DNA of 64,000 nucleotides from contig NZ_JAJPDW010000001.1 of assembly GCF_021654035.1 (NCBI RefSeq), positions 930,001 through 994,000 of the forward strand, written 5' to 3'. Every line of letters starts with the position of its first letter. Position 1 is the stretch's first letter. Of the stretch, positions 55,411-63,382 are shown piece by piece. Origin of the DNA: Microbacterium aurantiacum. GTDB lineage: Bacteria > Actinomycetota > Actinomycetes > Actinomycetales > Microbacteriaceae. Both the position numbers and the translations under genes were made by a program. The notes under the pieces were generated by a model, which saw nothing but the letters and a program-made list of their open reading frames with translations, was not told the DNA's origin and did no database searches.

Positions 55411-56966
55411 ACACCACGTCACCCCGTCGTCGAACGGGCCGCCTCCTCGCCGTCGTGGCGGGTCTCGCCGCGACGACGCTCGCCTTGAGCGGTTGCCTGT
55501 ACGCGATGATTCCGGAGGAACGGCCCGTCGCGACCTCCAGCGCGACGCCCGACAGCACCGGCGTCCCCGAGGAGCTGCGCCCTTTCTACGAGCAGACCCT
55601 GGAGTGGACGTCGTGCGGCGACGCGATGGAGTGCACCACGGTGCGCGCCCCGCTCGACTACGCCGACCCCGGCGCGGGGGAGATCGACCTCTCCGTCATC
55701 CGCAACCGCGCTGAGAGCGGCACGGCCATCGGGTCGCTCCTCACCAACCCGGGCGGCCCCGGCGCGAGCGGCGTCGGTTTCATCCGGGATTCGCTCGGGT
55801 TCGCCGTCGGGCAGGCGCTGCGCGACAGCTACGACGTCATCGGCTTCGACCCCCGGGGCGTCGGTGAATCCACCGCCGTCCGCTGCTTCGACGCCGCCGA
55901 CATGGACGCCTACCTCTTCGACGTGCCACGCAATCCCCGCGGCTCCGCCGAGTGGGAGGCGGAGCTGATCGAGCGGAACGCCGCGTTCGCGCAGGCGTGC
56001 GAGGCGGGCAGCGACGGCATCCTCCCGTACATCACCACCGAGAACTCCGCGCGCGACATGGATCTCCTCCGTGGGGTGCTCGGCGACGCCGAGCTGAACT
56101 ACATCGGCTTCTCCTACGGCACCTTCCTCGGGGCCACATACGCGGAGCTGTTCCCGGAGCGCGCCGGTCGGCTCGTCCTGGACGGCGCCATCGACCCGTC
56201 CGTCCCGGTGACGGAGGTCTCAACGACCCAGGGCGTCGGCTTCGAGTCCGCCCTCCGCGCGTACATGGCCGACTGCCTCACGCACGATGCCTGCCCGTTC
56301 CGCGGCTCGGTCGACGACGCGATGGCCGACCTCGCGACGCTCCTGGCGACCGTGGACGCCGCACCGCTCGAGAACGTCGACGGTCGCCTCCTCGGCGCCG
56401 ATTCGCTCATGACCGGGATCGTGGCCGCGCTCTACTCGCAGGACAGCTGGGGCTTCCTCACGCAGGCCCTGAGGGGGGTTCTCGCCGGCGACCCCGAGGT
56501 CGCGTTCATCCTTGCGGACTTCTACTACAACCGTGTGGGCGGGGAGTACCTCGACAACTCGACCGAGGCCTTCCGGGCCTACAACTGCATGGACTACCCC
56601 GCGGGAGTGACGGCGGCGGAGGAGGAGGCTGCGGCGGCCGAGCTCGCCGAGCGCGCGCCGACGGTCGCCCCGTACTGGTCCGGTCCCGATTCGTGCGCCG
56701 ATTGGCCCTACCCGCCCACGGGGACGCGCGCGGCCATCGCCGCCGAGGGCGCGCCGCCGATCGTCGTGGTCGGCACCACCAACGATCCGGCTACGCCCTA
56801 CGAGTGGTCCGAAGCCCTGGCCGCTCAGCTGGCGTCGGGGGTTCTCGTGACCCGCGTGGGCGAGGGTCACACGGGGTACAACAAGGGCAACGCGTGCGTG
56901 GACGCCGCGGTGGAGGGGTTCCTCCTTGACGGCGTCGTGCCCGAGAACGGCCTCCGCTGCGAGTGA
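55407..56966 (+). CDS. Secreted alpha/beta-hydrolase lipoprotein, tripeptidyl-aminopeptidase-like
   Basis: 519 residues. Lipoprotein signal (VVAGLAATTLALSGC, lipobox LSGC). Alpha/beta-hydrolase with oxyanion motif TNPGGPGASGVGF, nucleophile elbow GFSYGTFLGATYAE (Ser), DPATPYEWSEALAAQL and the TAP-like C-terminal lid with catalytic His in VGEGHTGYNKGN. Related SlpD/SlpE and Tap enzymes of streptomycetes remove N-terminal peptides from secreted proteins. GTG 55407 overlaps the holB stop, so it is transcribed with the replication genes. Confidence 0.9.
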   Translation: MNTTSPRRRTGRLLAVVAGLAATTLALSGCLYAMIPEERPVATSSATPDSTGVPEELRPFYEQTLEWTSCGDAMECTTVRAPLDYADPGAGEIDLSVIRNRAESGTAIGSLLTNPGGPGASGVGFIRDSLGFAVGQALRDSYDVIGFDPRGVGESTAVRCFDAADMDAYLFDVPRNPRGSAEWEAELIERNAAFAQACEAGSDGILPYITTENSARDMDLLRGVLGDAELNYIGFSYGTFLGATYAELFPERAGRLVLDGAIDPSVPVTEVSTTQGVGFESALRAYMADCLTHDACPFRGSVDDAMADLATLLATVDAAPLENVDGRLLGADSLMTGIVAALYSQDSWGFLTQALRGVLAGDPEVAFILADFYYNRVGGEYLDNSTEAFRAYNCMDYPAGVTAAEEEAAAAELAERAPTVAPYWSGPDSCADWPYPPTGTRAAIAAEGAPPIVVVGTTNDPATPYEWSEALAAQLASGVLVTRVGEGHTGYNKGNACVDAAVEGFLLDGVVPENGLRCE

Positions 56967-57013
56967 GGACGGCACGGGCCTGCGGCGCGTTCGCGGACGC
57001 ATCGCAGACCCTG

Positions 57014-57019
57014 TAAGAT
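57014..57019 (+). promoter_or_regulatory. -10 box of tRNA-Thr and the following gene
   Basis: TAAGAT, about 30 bases upstream of the mature tRNA 5' end. Confidence 0.5.
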
Positions 57020-57049
57020 CGGTGATCGTGCATCGCGCGAGCGACGCGC

Positions 57050-57122
57050 GCCACCTTAGCTCAGACGGCAGAGCGATTCACTCGTAATGAATAGGTCAAG
57101 GGTTCGATTCCCTTAGGTGGCT
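57050..57122 (+). tRNA. tRNA-Thr (anticodon CGT)
   Basis: Acceptor GCCACCT with AGGTGGC, D arm GCTC/GAGC, anticodon stem ATTCA/TGAAT with loop CTCGTAA giving CGT, T arm AAGGG-TTCGATT-CCCTT. CCA is encoded at 57123-57125. Reads ACG. The next gene's ATG begins at 57127. Confidence 0.96.
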
Positions 57123-57126
57123 CCAT

Positions 57127-57522
57127 ATGGATCAGACGGTCGAGGCGATCTTCGAGATCTTCTCGTGGGTGGGCATCGGGCTCGGCGCGCTTCTGCTCTG
57201 TGTTGCCCTGATCGTCTACGTCGCCGACGGGACATGGCTTCCGGTGCGCGCCGTGATCGACGACACCGACACCGGGCGGGTGGCGCGCTGGCACGACGAG
57301 GTCGGCGGCGTCAACGAAGCCGTCCTCACCCCCGATCAGGATGCCGAGATCGGTGATGCTGACATGGCGGACGTGTTCTACCGGCGCGGTGTGCGAGGTC
57401 GGATCCGTATGACGCAGGGCTCGCCCGCTGTCCGCGGTGTCGTCCGCTTGGGTGCGGGGCTGCTCGCCCTCGGCGTCGTCGCGATGGTCGCCTCGCTCGT
57501 CCTGCTCTTCACGCGCGGCTGA
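57127..57522 (+). CDS. Unknown small membrane protein transcribed from the tRNA-Thr promoter
   Basis: 131 residues. An N-terminal membrane helix (IGLGALLLCVALIVYVAD), a soluble middle (GTWLPVRAVIDDTDTGRVARWHDEVGGVNEAV, ending RRGVRGRIRMTQGSP) and a C-terminal helix (LGAGLLALGVVAMVASLVLLF). I do not recognise a named family. ATG 57127 lies 1 base after the CCA of tRNA-Thr; there is no room for a ribosome site or separate promoter. Cutting the precursor after CCA would leave a near-leaderless mRNA starting U-AUG. Confidence 0.8.
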   Translation: MDQTVEAIFEIFSWVGIGLGALLLCVALIVYVADGTWLPVRAVIDDTDTGRVARWHDEVGGVNEAVLTPDQDAEIGDADMADVFYRRGVRGRIRMTQGSPAVRGVVRLGAGLLALGVVAMVASLVLLFTRG

Positions 57523-57541
57523 GGGCCGGGGCGCTTCGGCG

Positions 57542-57547
57542 TACCCT
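57542..57547 (+). promoter_or_regulatory. -10 box of pncA
   Basis: TACCCT, 6 bases before ATG 57554: leaderless. Confidence 0.45.
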
Positions 57548-57553
57548 CGGACC

Positions 57554-58132
57554 ATGACCAAGGCGCTGTTCATCGTGGATGTCCAGAACGACTTCACCGA
57601 GGGCGGGGCCCTCGCCGTCTCGGGCGGTGACGAGGTCGCCCGCAGGATCACGGCGTATATGCGCGCCCGCGCGGGCGATTACGGCGTCATCGTAGCGTCG
57701 CGCGACTGGCACGACGCGGACCACGACAACGGCGGGCATTTCCACCCCGAACCCGATTTCGTCGACTCCTGGCCGGTGCACTGCGTCAGCGGCACCGCCG
57801 GAGCCGAGTACGACCCCGAGCTCGACACCGCCGCGGTGACGCACCACGTCAAGAAGGGGCAGGGGATCCCCGCCTACTCGCTCTTCGAGGGGACCACCGA
57901 CGACGGCGAGCGTGTGCCGGAGCTGCTCGATCGGCACGGCATCCTCGACATCGATGTCGTCGGTCTCGCCACCGACCACTGCGTGCGCGCTTCGGCGCTG
58001 GACGCCCTCGCGCACGGGCGGCGGGTGCGGATCCTCACCGACCTCGTCGCGGGCGTCGCCGCGGCGTCGAGTTCCGCGGCGCTCGCAGAGCTGCAGCGCG
58101 CCGGCGCCGAGGTGGCGGAGTCCACGCTGTGA
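57554..58132 (+). CDS. pncA: Nicotinamidase / isochorismatase-family hydrolase
   Basis: 192 residues. FIVDVQNDFTEGG with catalytic Asp, SRDWHDADHDNGGHF with metal-binding Asp/His, a Lys in HHVKKGQ, and VGLATDHCVRASALDAL with nucleophile Cys. This matches nicotinamidases, which convert nicotinamide to nicotinate in NAD salvage. Start leaderless by the TACCCT box; the GNAT gene overlaps its stop by 4 bases. Confidence 0.92.
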   Translation: MTKALFIVDVQNDFTEGGALAVSGGDEVARRITAYMRARAGDYGVIVASRDWHDADHDNGGHFHPEPDFVDSWPVHCVSGTAGAEYDPELDTAAVTHHVKKGQGIPAYSLFEGTTDDGERVPELLDRHGILDIDVVGLATDHCVRASALDALAHGRRVRILTDLVAGVAAASSSAALAELQRAGAEVAESTL

Positions 58133-58581
58133 GCGGCATCCGTCGTCTCCGCCGCGAAGACCGGGACGTGTGGCTGCCGCTCTGGGACGACTACCTCGAG
58201 TTCTACCGCGAGACGCTGGCCCCGGAGCAGACGGCACTCACCTTCGATCGACTCGTCGACGTCGGCTCGGGCTTCCACGGCGCACTCGCACAGGACGCCG
58301 AGGGTCAGGCGATCGGATTCGTCCACTGGCTCTCGCACGGGAGCACGTGGAGCCGCGAGGACGTCTGCTACCTCGAGGACCTCTTCGTCAACCCCGCGGC
58401 GCGCGGGCACGGCACCGGGCGTGCGCTCATCACGCATGTCGAGGACTGGGCGAGGGAAGCCGGGTGCGCACACGTGTACTGGCTGACGCAGGCCGGCAAC
58501 GCGGCCGCGCGCGGCCTCTACGACCAGGTCGCCGAGGACAGCGGCTTCGTCCAGTACGTCCTCCGCCCCGACAGCCCCTGA
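58129..58581 (+). CDS. GNAT N-acetyltransferase
   Basis: 150 residues. GNAT fold with LRREDRDVWLPLW at the start, motif A YLEDLFVNPAARGHGTGRALITHVEDWA (acetyl-CoA pyrophosphate loop GHGTGR) and YWLTQAGNAAARGLYDQVAEDSGFVQY. Substrate unknown. GTG 58129 overlaps the pncA stop, so both are co-expressed. Confidence 0.9.
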   Translation: MSGIRRLRREDRDVWLPLWDDYLEFYRETLAPEQTALTFDRLVDVGSGFHGALAQDAEGQAIGFVHWLSHGSTWSREDVCYLEDLFVNPAARGHGTGRALITHVEDWAREAGCAHVYWLTQAGNAAARGLYDQVAEDSGFVQYVLRPDSP

Positions 58582-58610
58582 CCTGTCGTGCGGTCCGGAG
58601 CGGGAAACGC

Positions 58611-58640
58611 CGAAGGGCGCCGCCGGAGCGACGCCCTTCG
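58611..58640. terminator. Hairpin between the GNAT gene and tRNA-Lys
   Basis: CGAAGGGCG (58611-58619) pairs with CGCCCTTCG (58632-58640), followed by CTTCT on the plus strand. It sits between the converging GNAT gene and tRNA-Lys and can serve both. Confidence 0.65.
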
Positions 58641-58644
58641 CTTC

Positions 58645-58720
58645 TGGTGGGCCCCGTGGGGCTCGAACCCACGACCCGCGGATTAAAAGTCCGATGCTCT
58701 ACCGACTGAGCTAGAGGCCC
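58645..58720 (-). tRNA. tRNA-Lys (anticodon TTT)
   Basis: Minus strand: acceptor GGGCCTC/GGGGCCC (one G-U-type pair), D arm GCTC/GAGC, anticodon stem TCGGA/TCCGC with loop CTTTTAA giving TTT, T-loop GGTTCGAGCC. CCA encoded (58645-58647). Reads AAA/AAG. Confidence 0.95.
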
Positions 58721-58762
58721 GTGACGTCCAGCCTACTTCGCGTGACGGGGTGCGATGCGCGT

Positions 58763-59989
58763 CTACGAACCGTCGACGACGGGCGCGTCCACCGGTACGG
58801 AGACGCCTCCGGTCTGGGGGGTGCGGTTGTCCTCGAGTCCCCATGATCCGGGTTCGGGGAGGGACGCCGCCCACACCACCGTCACGATCGCGATCAGGAG
58901 CGCGGCGAGGCCGGCGATCAGGAGCGACACCAGCCGACCCAGATGTCGCCCGCGGCGCGGTCCGTCCGTCGGGGTGTTTCCGGTGTCGGGAGACGTCGGT
59001 GCCGGCCCCGACGCTGCCGCCGCGGCGGCACCCACGAGCGTCACCGGGATCTGATCGGTGATCGGACGTGCGGGGACGGGGGCGGCGTCGAGCTCGGCCA
59101 CATCCACGGGTGCCGTGGATTCGTCGAGAAGGGGCGCGGGCTGGGAGGCCTGGGCGTAGCCGGACGCGATGACGGCGACCTCCAGGGCGCTCGGACGCTC
59201 CTCCGGCCGCAACGACGTCATCCGGCGGAGCAGGCGGCGCCACCCGGCATCGAGGGTGCGGGGGATGTCGGGGGCCGCGCTCATGCGGGCCACGACCGCA
59301 CCGACACCCTCGACGTCGCTGTAGGGACGCACCCCGGTGAGGGCCTCGATGAGGAGCAGCCCGAAGGCGTAGATGTCGGCGGGAGGGGCGGGCGGAGCTC
59401 CGCGTGCTTGTTCGGGGGCGATGTACGCGGCGGTCCCCATGATCGGACCCGCGGCCGCCTCGCCGGCGTCGAGGAGATGGGCGATGCCGAAATCCGCGAG
59501 CTTCGCGCGCCAGTCGCGGCTCGGCACAGGTGAGCGCCACAGCAGGACGTTCGAGGGCTTGAGATCGCGGTGGACGATCCCGGCCTCGTGCGCGACGTAG
59601 AGGGCCTCGGCGAGATCGGTCGCGATCCCGGCCAGGGCGATCGGGGCGACCGGCCCGTCGGCGATGAGGTCGCGGAGGGTGATGCCGGAGACGTACTCCA
59701 TGACGAGATAGCTGATGCCCTCATCGTCGATGTGCGCGTCGAACAGGGTGACGAGACTGTGGTGATTGAGGGAGGCCAGAGACGTCGTCTCCGCACGGAC
59801 GCGATCCGCGGTCAGTGCGTCGTGGACCGGACCCCGCATGATCTTGATCGCCACCGGCCGATCGAGGTAGGTGTCGTGCGCGCGGAACACACGCGCCATC
59901 CCGCCCTCGCCGATGCGCTCGAGGAGGCGATACCGGCGCGCGACGATGTCGCCGGTGACCGGTGTCGTCGACCCACGCAGATCGGTCAT
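58763..59989 (-). CDS. Transmembrane Ser/Thr protein kinase
   Basis: 408 residues. Hanks-type kinase at ~15-275: IGEGGMARVFRAHD, VAIKIM (ATP Lys), HRDLKPSNVLL (catalytic loop), LADFGIAHL (Mg), GTAAYIAPEQARG, DIYAFGLLLIEALTG. A disordered linker, then one membrane helix (LVSLLIAGLAALLIAIVTVVWAA) and a short outer tail of ~35 residues without PASTA repeats. GGGAGGGAT precedes ATG 59989. Not next to division genes, so not a clear PknA/PknB; the targets are unknown. Confidence 0.92.
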   Translation of the reverse strand: MTDLRGSTTPVTGDIVARRYRLLERIGEGGMARVFRAHDTYLDRPVAIKIMRGPVHDALTADRVRAETTSLASLNHHSLVTLFDAHIDDEGISYLVMEYVSGITLRDLIADGPVAPIALAGIATDLAEALYVAHEAGIVHRDLKPSNVLLWRSPVPSRDWRAKLADFGIAHLLDAGEAAAGPIMGTAAYIAPEQARGAPPAPPADIYAFGLLLIEALTGVRPYSDVEGVGAVVARMSAAPDIPRTLDAGWRRLLRRMTSLRPEERPSALEVAVIASGYAQASQPAPLLDESTAPVDVAELDAAPVPARPITDQIPVTLVGAAAAAASGPAPTSPDTGNTPTDGPRRGRHLGRLVSLLIAGLAALLIAIVTVVWAASLPEPGSWGLEDNRTPQTGGVSVPVDAPVVDGS

Positions 59990-60146
59990 GCCATCCCTCC
60001 CCGAGCCGGGACCCCCGCAGGGGAGGGGGAGCGAGGGCCCCGGTGGTTATAGAAATCTAGGACTCGGAGAGTTTCTCGACCGGAGGCTTGACGAACACGA
60101 CGTGCGTGTGCTGCGTTCGCCGAGAGCCCCGGCCGTGAGAAGCGAC

Positions 60147-60185
60147 GCGGCCGCCGGGACCGTCTCGCACGATCCCGGCGGCCGC
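60147..60185 (-). terminator. Hairpin after the fasciclin gene
   Basis: GCGGCCGCCGGGA (60147-60159) with TCCCGGCGGCCGC (60173-60185), a perfect 13-bp stem 40 bases past the fasciclin stop. Confidence 0.75.
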
Positions 60186-60224
60186 GCCGCCCCGTTCACC
60201 GGCCAGGCACCGGTGAGATCACGA

Positions 60225-60890
60225 TCACTCAGCCGGCGGCATCAGGACCGAGTCGATGAGGTACACCGTGGCGTTGGCGGTCTGCACGCCACCACAGATG
60301 ACGTTGGCGTCGTTGACCATGAACGAGTCACCGGAGCCGGTCACCTCGACCTCGGCGCCCTGCACGGTGGCGTGGGTGCCGGCGATGTCGTCGGGGGAGA
60401 TCTGACCGGGGACGACGTGGTAGGTGAGGATGCTGGTCAGGGTCTCGGTGTCCGTCTGGAGCGACTCGATGACGGCCGGGTCGATCGCGGCGAACGCGTC
60501 GTCCACGGGAGCGAAGACCGTGAACTCGCCGCCGTTGAGCGTGTCGACGAGGTCGACCTCGGGGTTCAGCTGACCCGAGACCGCGGCGGTCAGGGTCGTG
60601 AGGAGCGGGTTGTTGGACGCGGCGGTGGCGACCGGGTCGAGCGCCATGCCCTCGACGGAGCCGGCGCCGTCCGGCACGGCCTCGGCGTAGTCGGCGCAGC
60701 CGGGGCCGACGAGCATCGCGGCCGGGTCCATCTCCATGGGCTCTTCGGTCTCCATGGGGGCGGTGGTCTCCATCGGCTCCTCGGTGGTGTCGGCAGTGGT
60801 GCCGGCTCCCGAGCAGGCCGTCAGTGCGAACGTCGCCGCGACCGCGAGGGCGAAGCCCGACGAGACACGCTTCGTGGTGATGCTGGACAT
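60225..60890 (-). CDS. Fasciclin-domain (FAS1) lipoprotein, MPT83/MPT70-like
   Basis: 221 residues. Lipobox LTAC after a hydrophobic signal, then a Met/Glu/Thr-rich spacer ([18 protein letters not shown]) and one FAS1 domain from about residue 85 ([68 protein letters not shown]). This is the layout of mycobacterial MPT83, a SigK-regulated adhesin-like lipoprotein. AGGAGGAAG precedes ATG 60890. Divergent from sigK-rskA with a SigK-like promoter between. Confidence 0.92.
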   Translation of the reverse strand: MSSITTKRVSSGFALAVAATFALTACSGAGTTADTTEEPMETTAPMETEEPMEMDPAAMLVGPGCADYAEAVPDGAGSVEGMALDPVATAASNNPLLTTLTAAVSGQLNPEVDLVDTLNGGEFTVFAPVDDAFAAIDPAVIESLQTDTETLTSILTYHVVPGQISPDDIAGTHATVQGAEVEVTGSGDSFMVNDANVICGGVQTANATVYLIDSVLMPPAE

Positions 60891-60985
60891 GACTTCCTCC
60901 TGTATGTGATCCGTGTGTGGACCGCTGTGTGTGGTGATTGCTCATACCCCTGGGGAGGGGGTCCGCCGGTTGGCGTACACGGTGT

Positions 60986-61012
60986 CTTCGGCACTCCGGG
61001 GGAATCGGATGG
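60986..61012 (-). promoter_or_regulatory. SigK-type promoter of the fasciclin gene
   Basis: On the minus strand CCATCC (61012-61007), 15 bases, CCGAAG (60991-60986). The mycobacterial SigK consensus is CCATCC and CCGAAT with a similar spacer, so only one base differs. Transcription would begin near 60978, an ~88-base leader. Confidence 0.55.
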
Positions 61013-61086
61013 GAAGTTTTTGCACGATTGCTTCACGGATGCCGTGTGAGACCCCGCGGATACCGGGTGAAACCGCGGGATGAGGC

Positions 61087-61686
61087 ATGCTTGACCCCAT
61101 GGTCATCGACGGTGTGGAAGTCCCCGAAGACGGCGCACCCGTCGATCACGTCGGCGAGATGCTCGTCCGCGTCGCAGCGGGGGATCAGGGGGCGTTCGCG
61201 CGCGTGTACGACATGCTCTCCCCGCGCGTGTTCGGCCTCATCCTCCGTGTCCTCGTCGATCGGTCGCAGAGCGAGGAAGTGCTGCAGGAGGTCTTCCTGG
61301 AAGTGTGGCAATCCGCCGCGCGGTTCGCTCCGAACAAGGGGCAAGGGAGAACGTGGGTTCTCACGATCGCCCATCGCCGGGCGGTGGATCGCGTGCGAGC
61401 GTCGCAGGCGAGCACCGATCGCGATGTGCGGGTGGGTTTCCGTGATCTCGACGTCGCGTACGACGGCGTGGCCGAACAGGCGCAGCTGCGCATCGAAGGC
61501 CGCCAGGTCGCCACGGCGTTGAAGACCCTCCCCGACCCGCAGCGCGAAGCCCTCACCCTCGCGTACTACGGGGGATACAGCCAAAGCGAGATCGCGGCGC
61601 TGGTGGGAGCGCCGCTGGGGACGATCAAGACCAGAATGCGCGACGGATTGACGCGCCTGCGGGCGGAGATGGGGGTGACGGTGTGA
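61087..61686 (+). CDS. sigK: ECF sigma factor SigK
   Basis: 199 residues. Sigma2 domain (FARVYDMLSPRVFGLILRVLVDRSQSEEVLQEVFLEVWQ, TWVLTIAHRRAVDRVRASQ) and sigma4 with HTH (LKTLPDPQREALTLAYYGGYSQSEIAALVGAPLGTIKTRMRDGL), ECF19/SigK group. ATG 61087; ATG 61099 is also possible, and neither has ideal ribosome-site spacing. It overlaps rskA by 4 bases (GTGA), matching the sigK-rskA operon of mycobacteria. Confidence 0.93.
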   Translation: MLDPMVIDGVEVPEDGAPVDHVGEMLVRVAAGDQGAFARVYDMLSPRVFGLILRVLVDRSQSEEVLQEVFLEVWQSAARFAPNKGQGRTWVLTIAHRRAVDRVRASQASTDRDVRVGFRDLDVAYDGVAEQAQLRIEGRQVATALKTLPDPQREALTLAYYGGYSQSEIAALVGAPLGTIKTRMRDGLTRLRAEMGVTV

Positions 61687-62522
61687 ACGAGCAGGAGTTC
61701 TTCGAGCTCGCGGCGGGCTACGCGCTGAATGCGCTGGCACCCGACGACCGCGCGGCGTTCGAGCACGCGCTGCGGCAGCATCCGGAATGGGCGGAGCGCG
61801 TCGACGCCGACATCGCGGCGGCGGCTTCCCTCGCCGAGGCCGTGCGCGAAGAGTTGCCGCCCCTGACGGCACGTTCGACGTTGCTCGCGCGCATCGCGGG
61901 CACGCCGCAGACCGCCGCGGATCCGGCGTCCGACGCCGACGTCTTCGGACATCACTCCTTCGCCGAGGCCGTGCCGCCGCGTCCGCCGCTCCCCGACACG
62001 GATGCCGCGCAGCCTCGCGTGGACCCGACCCCGTCGACCTCGGTCGTGCAGACGGTGTCGCGGCGCAACTGGACACGAGGACTCTTCGCCCTCGCGGCGT
62101 CGCTGGTGCTGCTGGTGACCCTCGGATGGGGGGCGGCATCGATCAACGAGTTCGTGAACCGCCCGCCGGCGGTGGCGGCCCTCGCCGAGATCGAGTCGGC
62201 TCCGGATGCGCAGTCCATCACCGCGGAGGTGACGGGCGGCGGCATCGCGACCGCGCACTGGTCGGAGTCGCTCGGCAAGGCCGTCCTGGTGTCGAGCAAC
62301 CTCCCGGGCATCTCCGCCGACGAAGAGTTCGAGATGTGGGTCGTGGACGCCGACGGCGCGGTGTCGGCGGGCACGTTCGCCGCGGGAGACGCGCAGACCA
62401 CCGTCCTTCTGGATGCGGCGGTCGCCGAGGGCGATGTCATCGCGCTGACGGTGGAGACGGCGGGCGGGTCGCCGACGGGCCAGCCGACGTCCGACCCGAT
62501 CGTGGCCATTCCGACCGCCTGA
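61683..62522 (+). CDS. rskA: Anti-sigma-K factor RskA
   Basis: 279 residues. N-terminal anti-sigma helices (FELAAGYALNALAPDDRAAFEHALRQHPEW), a linker, a single membrane helix (GLFALAASLVLLVTLGWGAASI, residues ~140-160) and an outer RskA C-terminal domain (LVSSNLPGISADEEFEMWVVDADGAV). Members hold SigK at the membrane and release it by regulated proteolysis. GTG 61683 is coupled to sigK. Confidence 0.93.
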   Translation: MNEQEFFELAAGYALNALAPDDRAAFEHALRQHPEWAERVDADIAAAASLAEAVREELPPLTARSTLLARIAGTPQTAADPASDADVFGHHSFAEAVPPRPPLPDTDAAQPRVDPTPSTSVVQTVSRRNWTRGLFALAASLVLLVTLGWGAASINEFVNRPPAVAALAEIESAPDAQSITAEVTGGGIATAHWSESLGKAVLVSSNLPGISADEEFEMWVVDADGAVSAGTFAAGDAQTTVLLDAAVAEGDVIALTVETAGGSPTGQPTSDPIVAIPTA

Positions 62523-62561
62523 GGAATCGTCGTGGGCCGGGCCGCCATCGTGGTCCGGGAG

Positions 62562-62567
62562 TACCCT
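62562..62567 (+). promoter_or_regulatory. -10 box of the gene at 62575
   Basis: TACCCT, 7 bases before ATG 62575: leaderless. Confidence 0.45.
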
Positions 62568-62574
62568 TGACCGG

Positions 62575-63213
62575 ATGACTGACGACGCGCGAGGGTTCCA
62601 CAAGCCCGTCCGGCGACCCGCTGAGCTCTTCGATCGCCTGTTCGCGGCGGATGACCCGGCCGAGGTCTCCCGCGTCGCGCACTCGACGGCTCGGGCCCTC
62701 GTTGCGCGCGTCCGCGAGGAGCCCGATGCAGCCGTGGTGGAGCGGCTCGTCGCCTTCACCGACCGCAACGGCATCGACGACATCGCCGAGCTGTGGTCGC
62801 GTTCGCCGGCGAAGTCTCTCCCCGGAACGCTGTGGCGGCTTTACCTCCTCCAGCTCATGGTCCACGACGATCCGCAGACGGCCGCGATGACCTACGAGCG
62901 CGGCCGGATCGAGCTCCGCTCGGCAGACCCCGTCGTCGCCGGGGCGCCGACACCGGCGGGCCCCGACGAGCTGGTCGGATTGGTCGACCTGATCCTCCGG
63001 GGCGTGTTCGTCGGCGACTTCGCGGTCGCCCTCGAGCGTGCCGCGGCGTTCTGCCGCGTACAGGCCTCCGGCGCGAGTCATGTCGCCGATGACTACGAGG
63101 GCACCGAGTCCGACCGCGCCTCGGCGTTCACGACGCGCGCCCTGCGCCTGTCGGACTACGCCGGCGATCTTGCGGCGGCCGCCGCGCTCTGGCGCCGCGA
63201 CGCGCTCGTCTGA
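62575..63213 (+). CDS. Conserved actinobacterial protein of unknown function
   Basis: 212 residues, soluble, mostly helical. It starts MTDDARGFHKPVRRPAELFDRLF, has LPGTLWRLYLLQLMVHDDPQTAAM in the middle and GPDELVGLVDLILRGVFVGDFAVALERAAAFCRVQASG, ending in a helix with SDYAGDLAAAAALWRRD. It has no metal, nucleotide or membrane motif that I can see. I do not know its function; the fold hints at a helical repeat or scaffold protein. It has its own leaderless promoter, separate from rskA. Confidence 0.8.
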   Translation: MTDDARGFHKPVRRPAELFDRLFAADDPAEVSRVAHSTARALVARVREEPDAAVVERLVAFTDRNGIDDIAELWSRSPAKSLPGTLWRLYLLQLMVHDDPQTAAMTYERGRIELRSADPVVAGAPTPAGPDELVGLVDLILRGVFVGDFAVALERAAAFCRVQASGASHVADDYEGTESDRASAFTTRALRLSDYAGDLAAAAALWRRDALV

Positions 63214-63233
63214 GGGCGCCCGGACACAGAAGT

Positions 63234-63311
63234 GCCGGGCCGCAGAACGCCTCTCGGCGCGAGGCCGCTCGCAGCGGCAGAAGATGGAGCCCGGGGTTAC
63301 TGCGGCCCGGC
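63234..63311. other. Structured intergenic element (closed multibranch fold)
   Basis: GCCGGGCCGCAG (63234-63245) pairs perfectly with CTGCGGCCCGGC (63300-63311). Inside are a GCCTC/GAGGC hairpin (63249-63253 with 63261-63265) and a competing GCCGCT/AGCGGC hairpin (63264-63269 with 63273-63278). The right arm is followed by TGTTTCAGT. It may simply terminate the upstream gene, but the enclosed 54 bases and alternative stems are more than a terminator needs. Confidence 0.5.
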
Positions 63312-63370
63312 TGTTTCAGTGTAACGCCAGGCCCACCGTCCGGCATTCCCCGCGGCAGGGACAGTCATCG

Positions 63371-63376
63371 TACGCT
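63371..63376 (+). promoter_or_regulatory. -10 box of pabC
   Basis: TACGCT, 6 bases before ATG 63383: leaderless. Confidence 0.45.
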
Positions 63377-63382
63377 CGAGGG

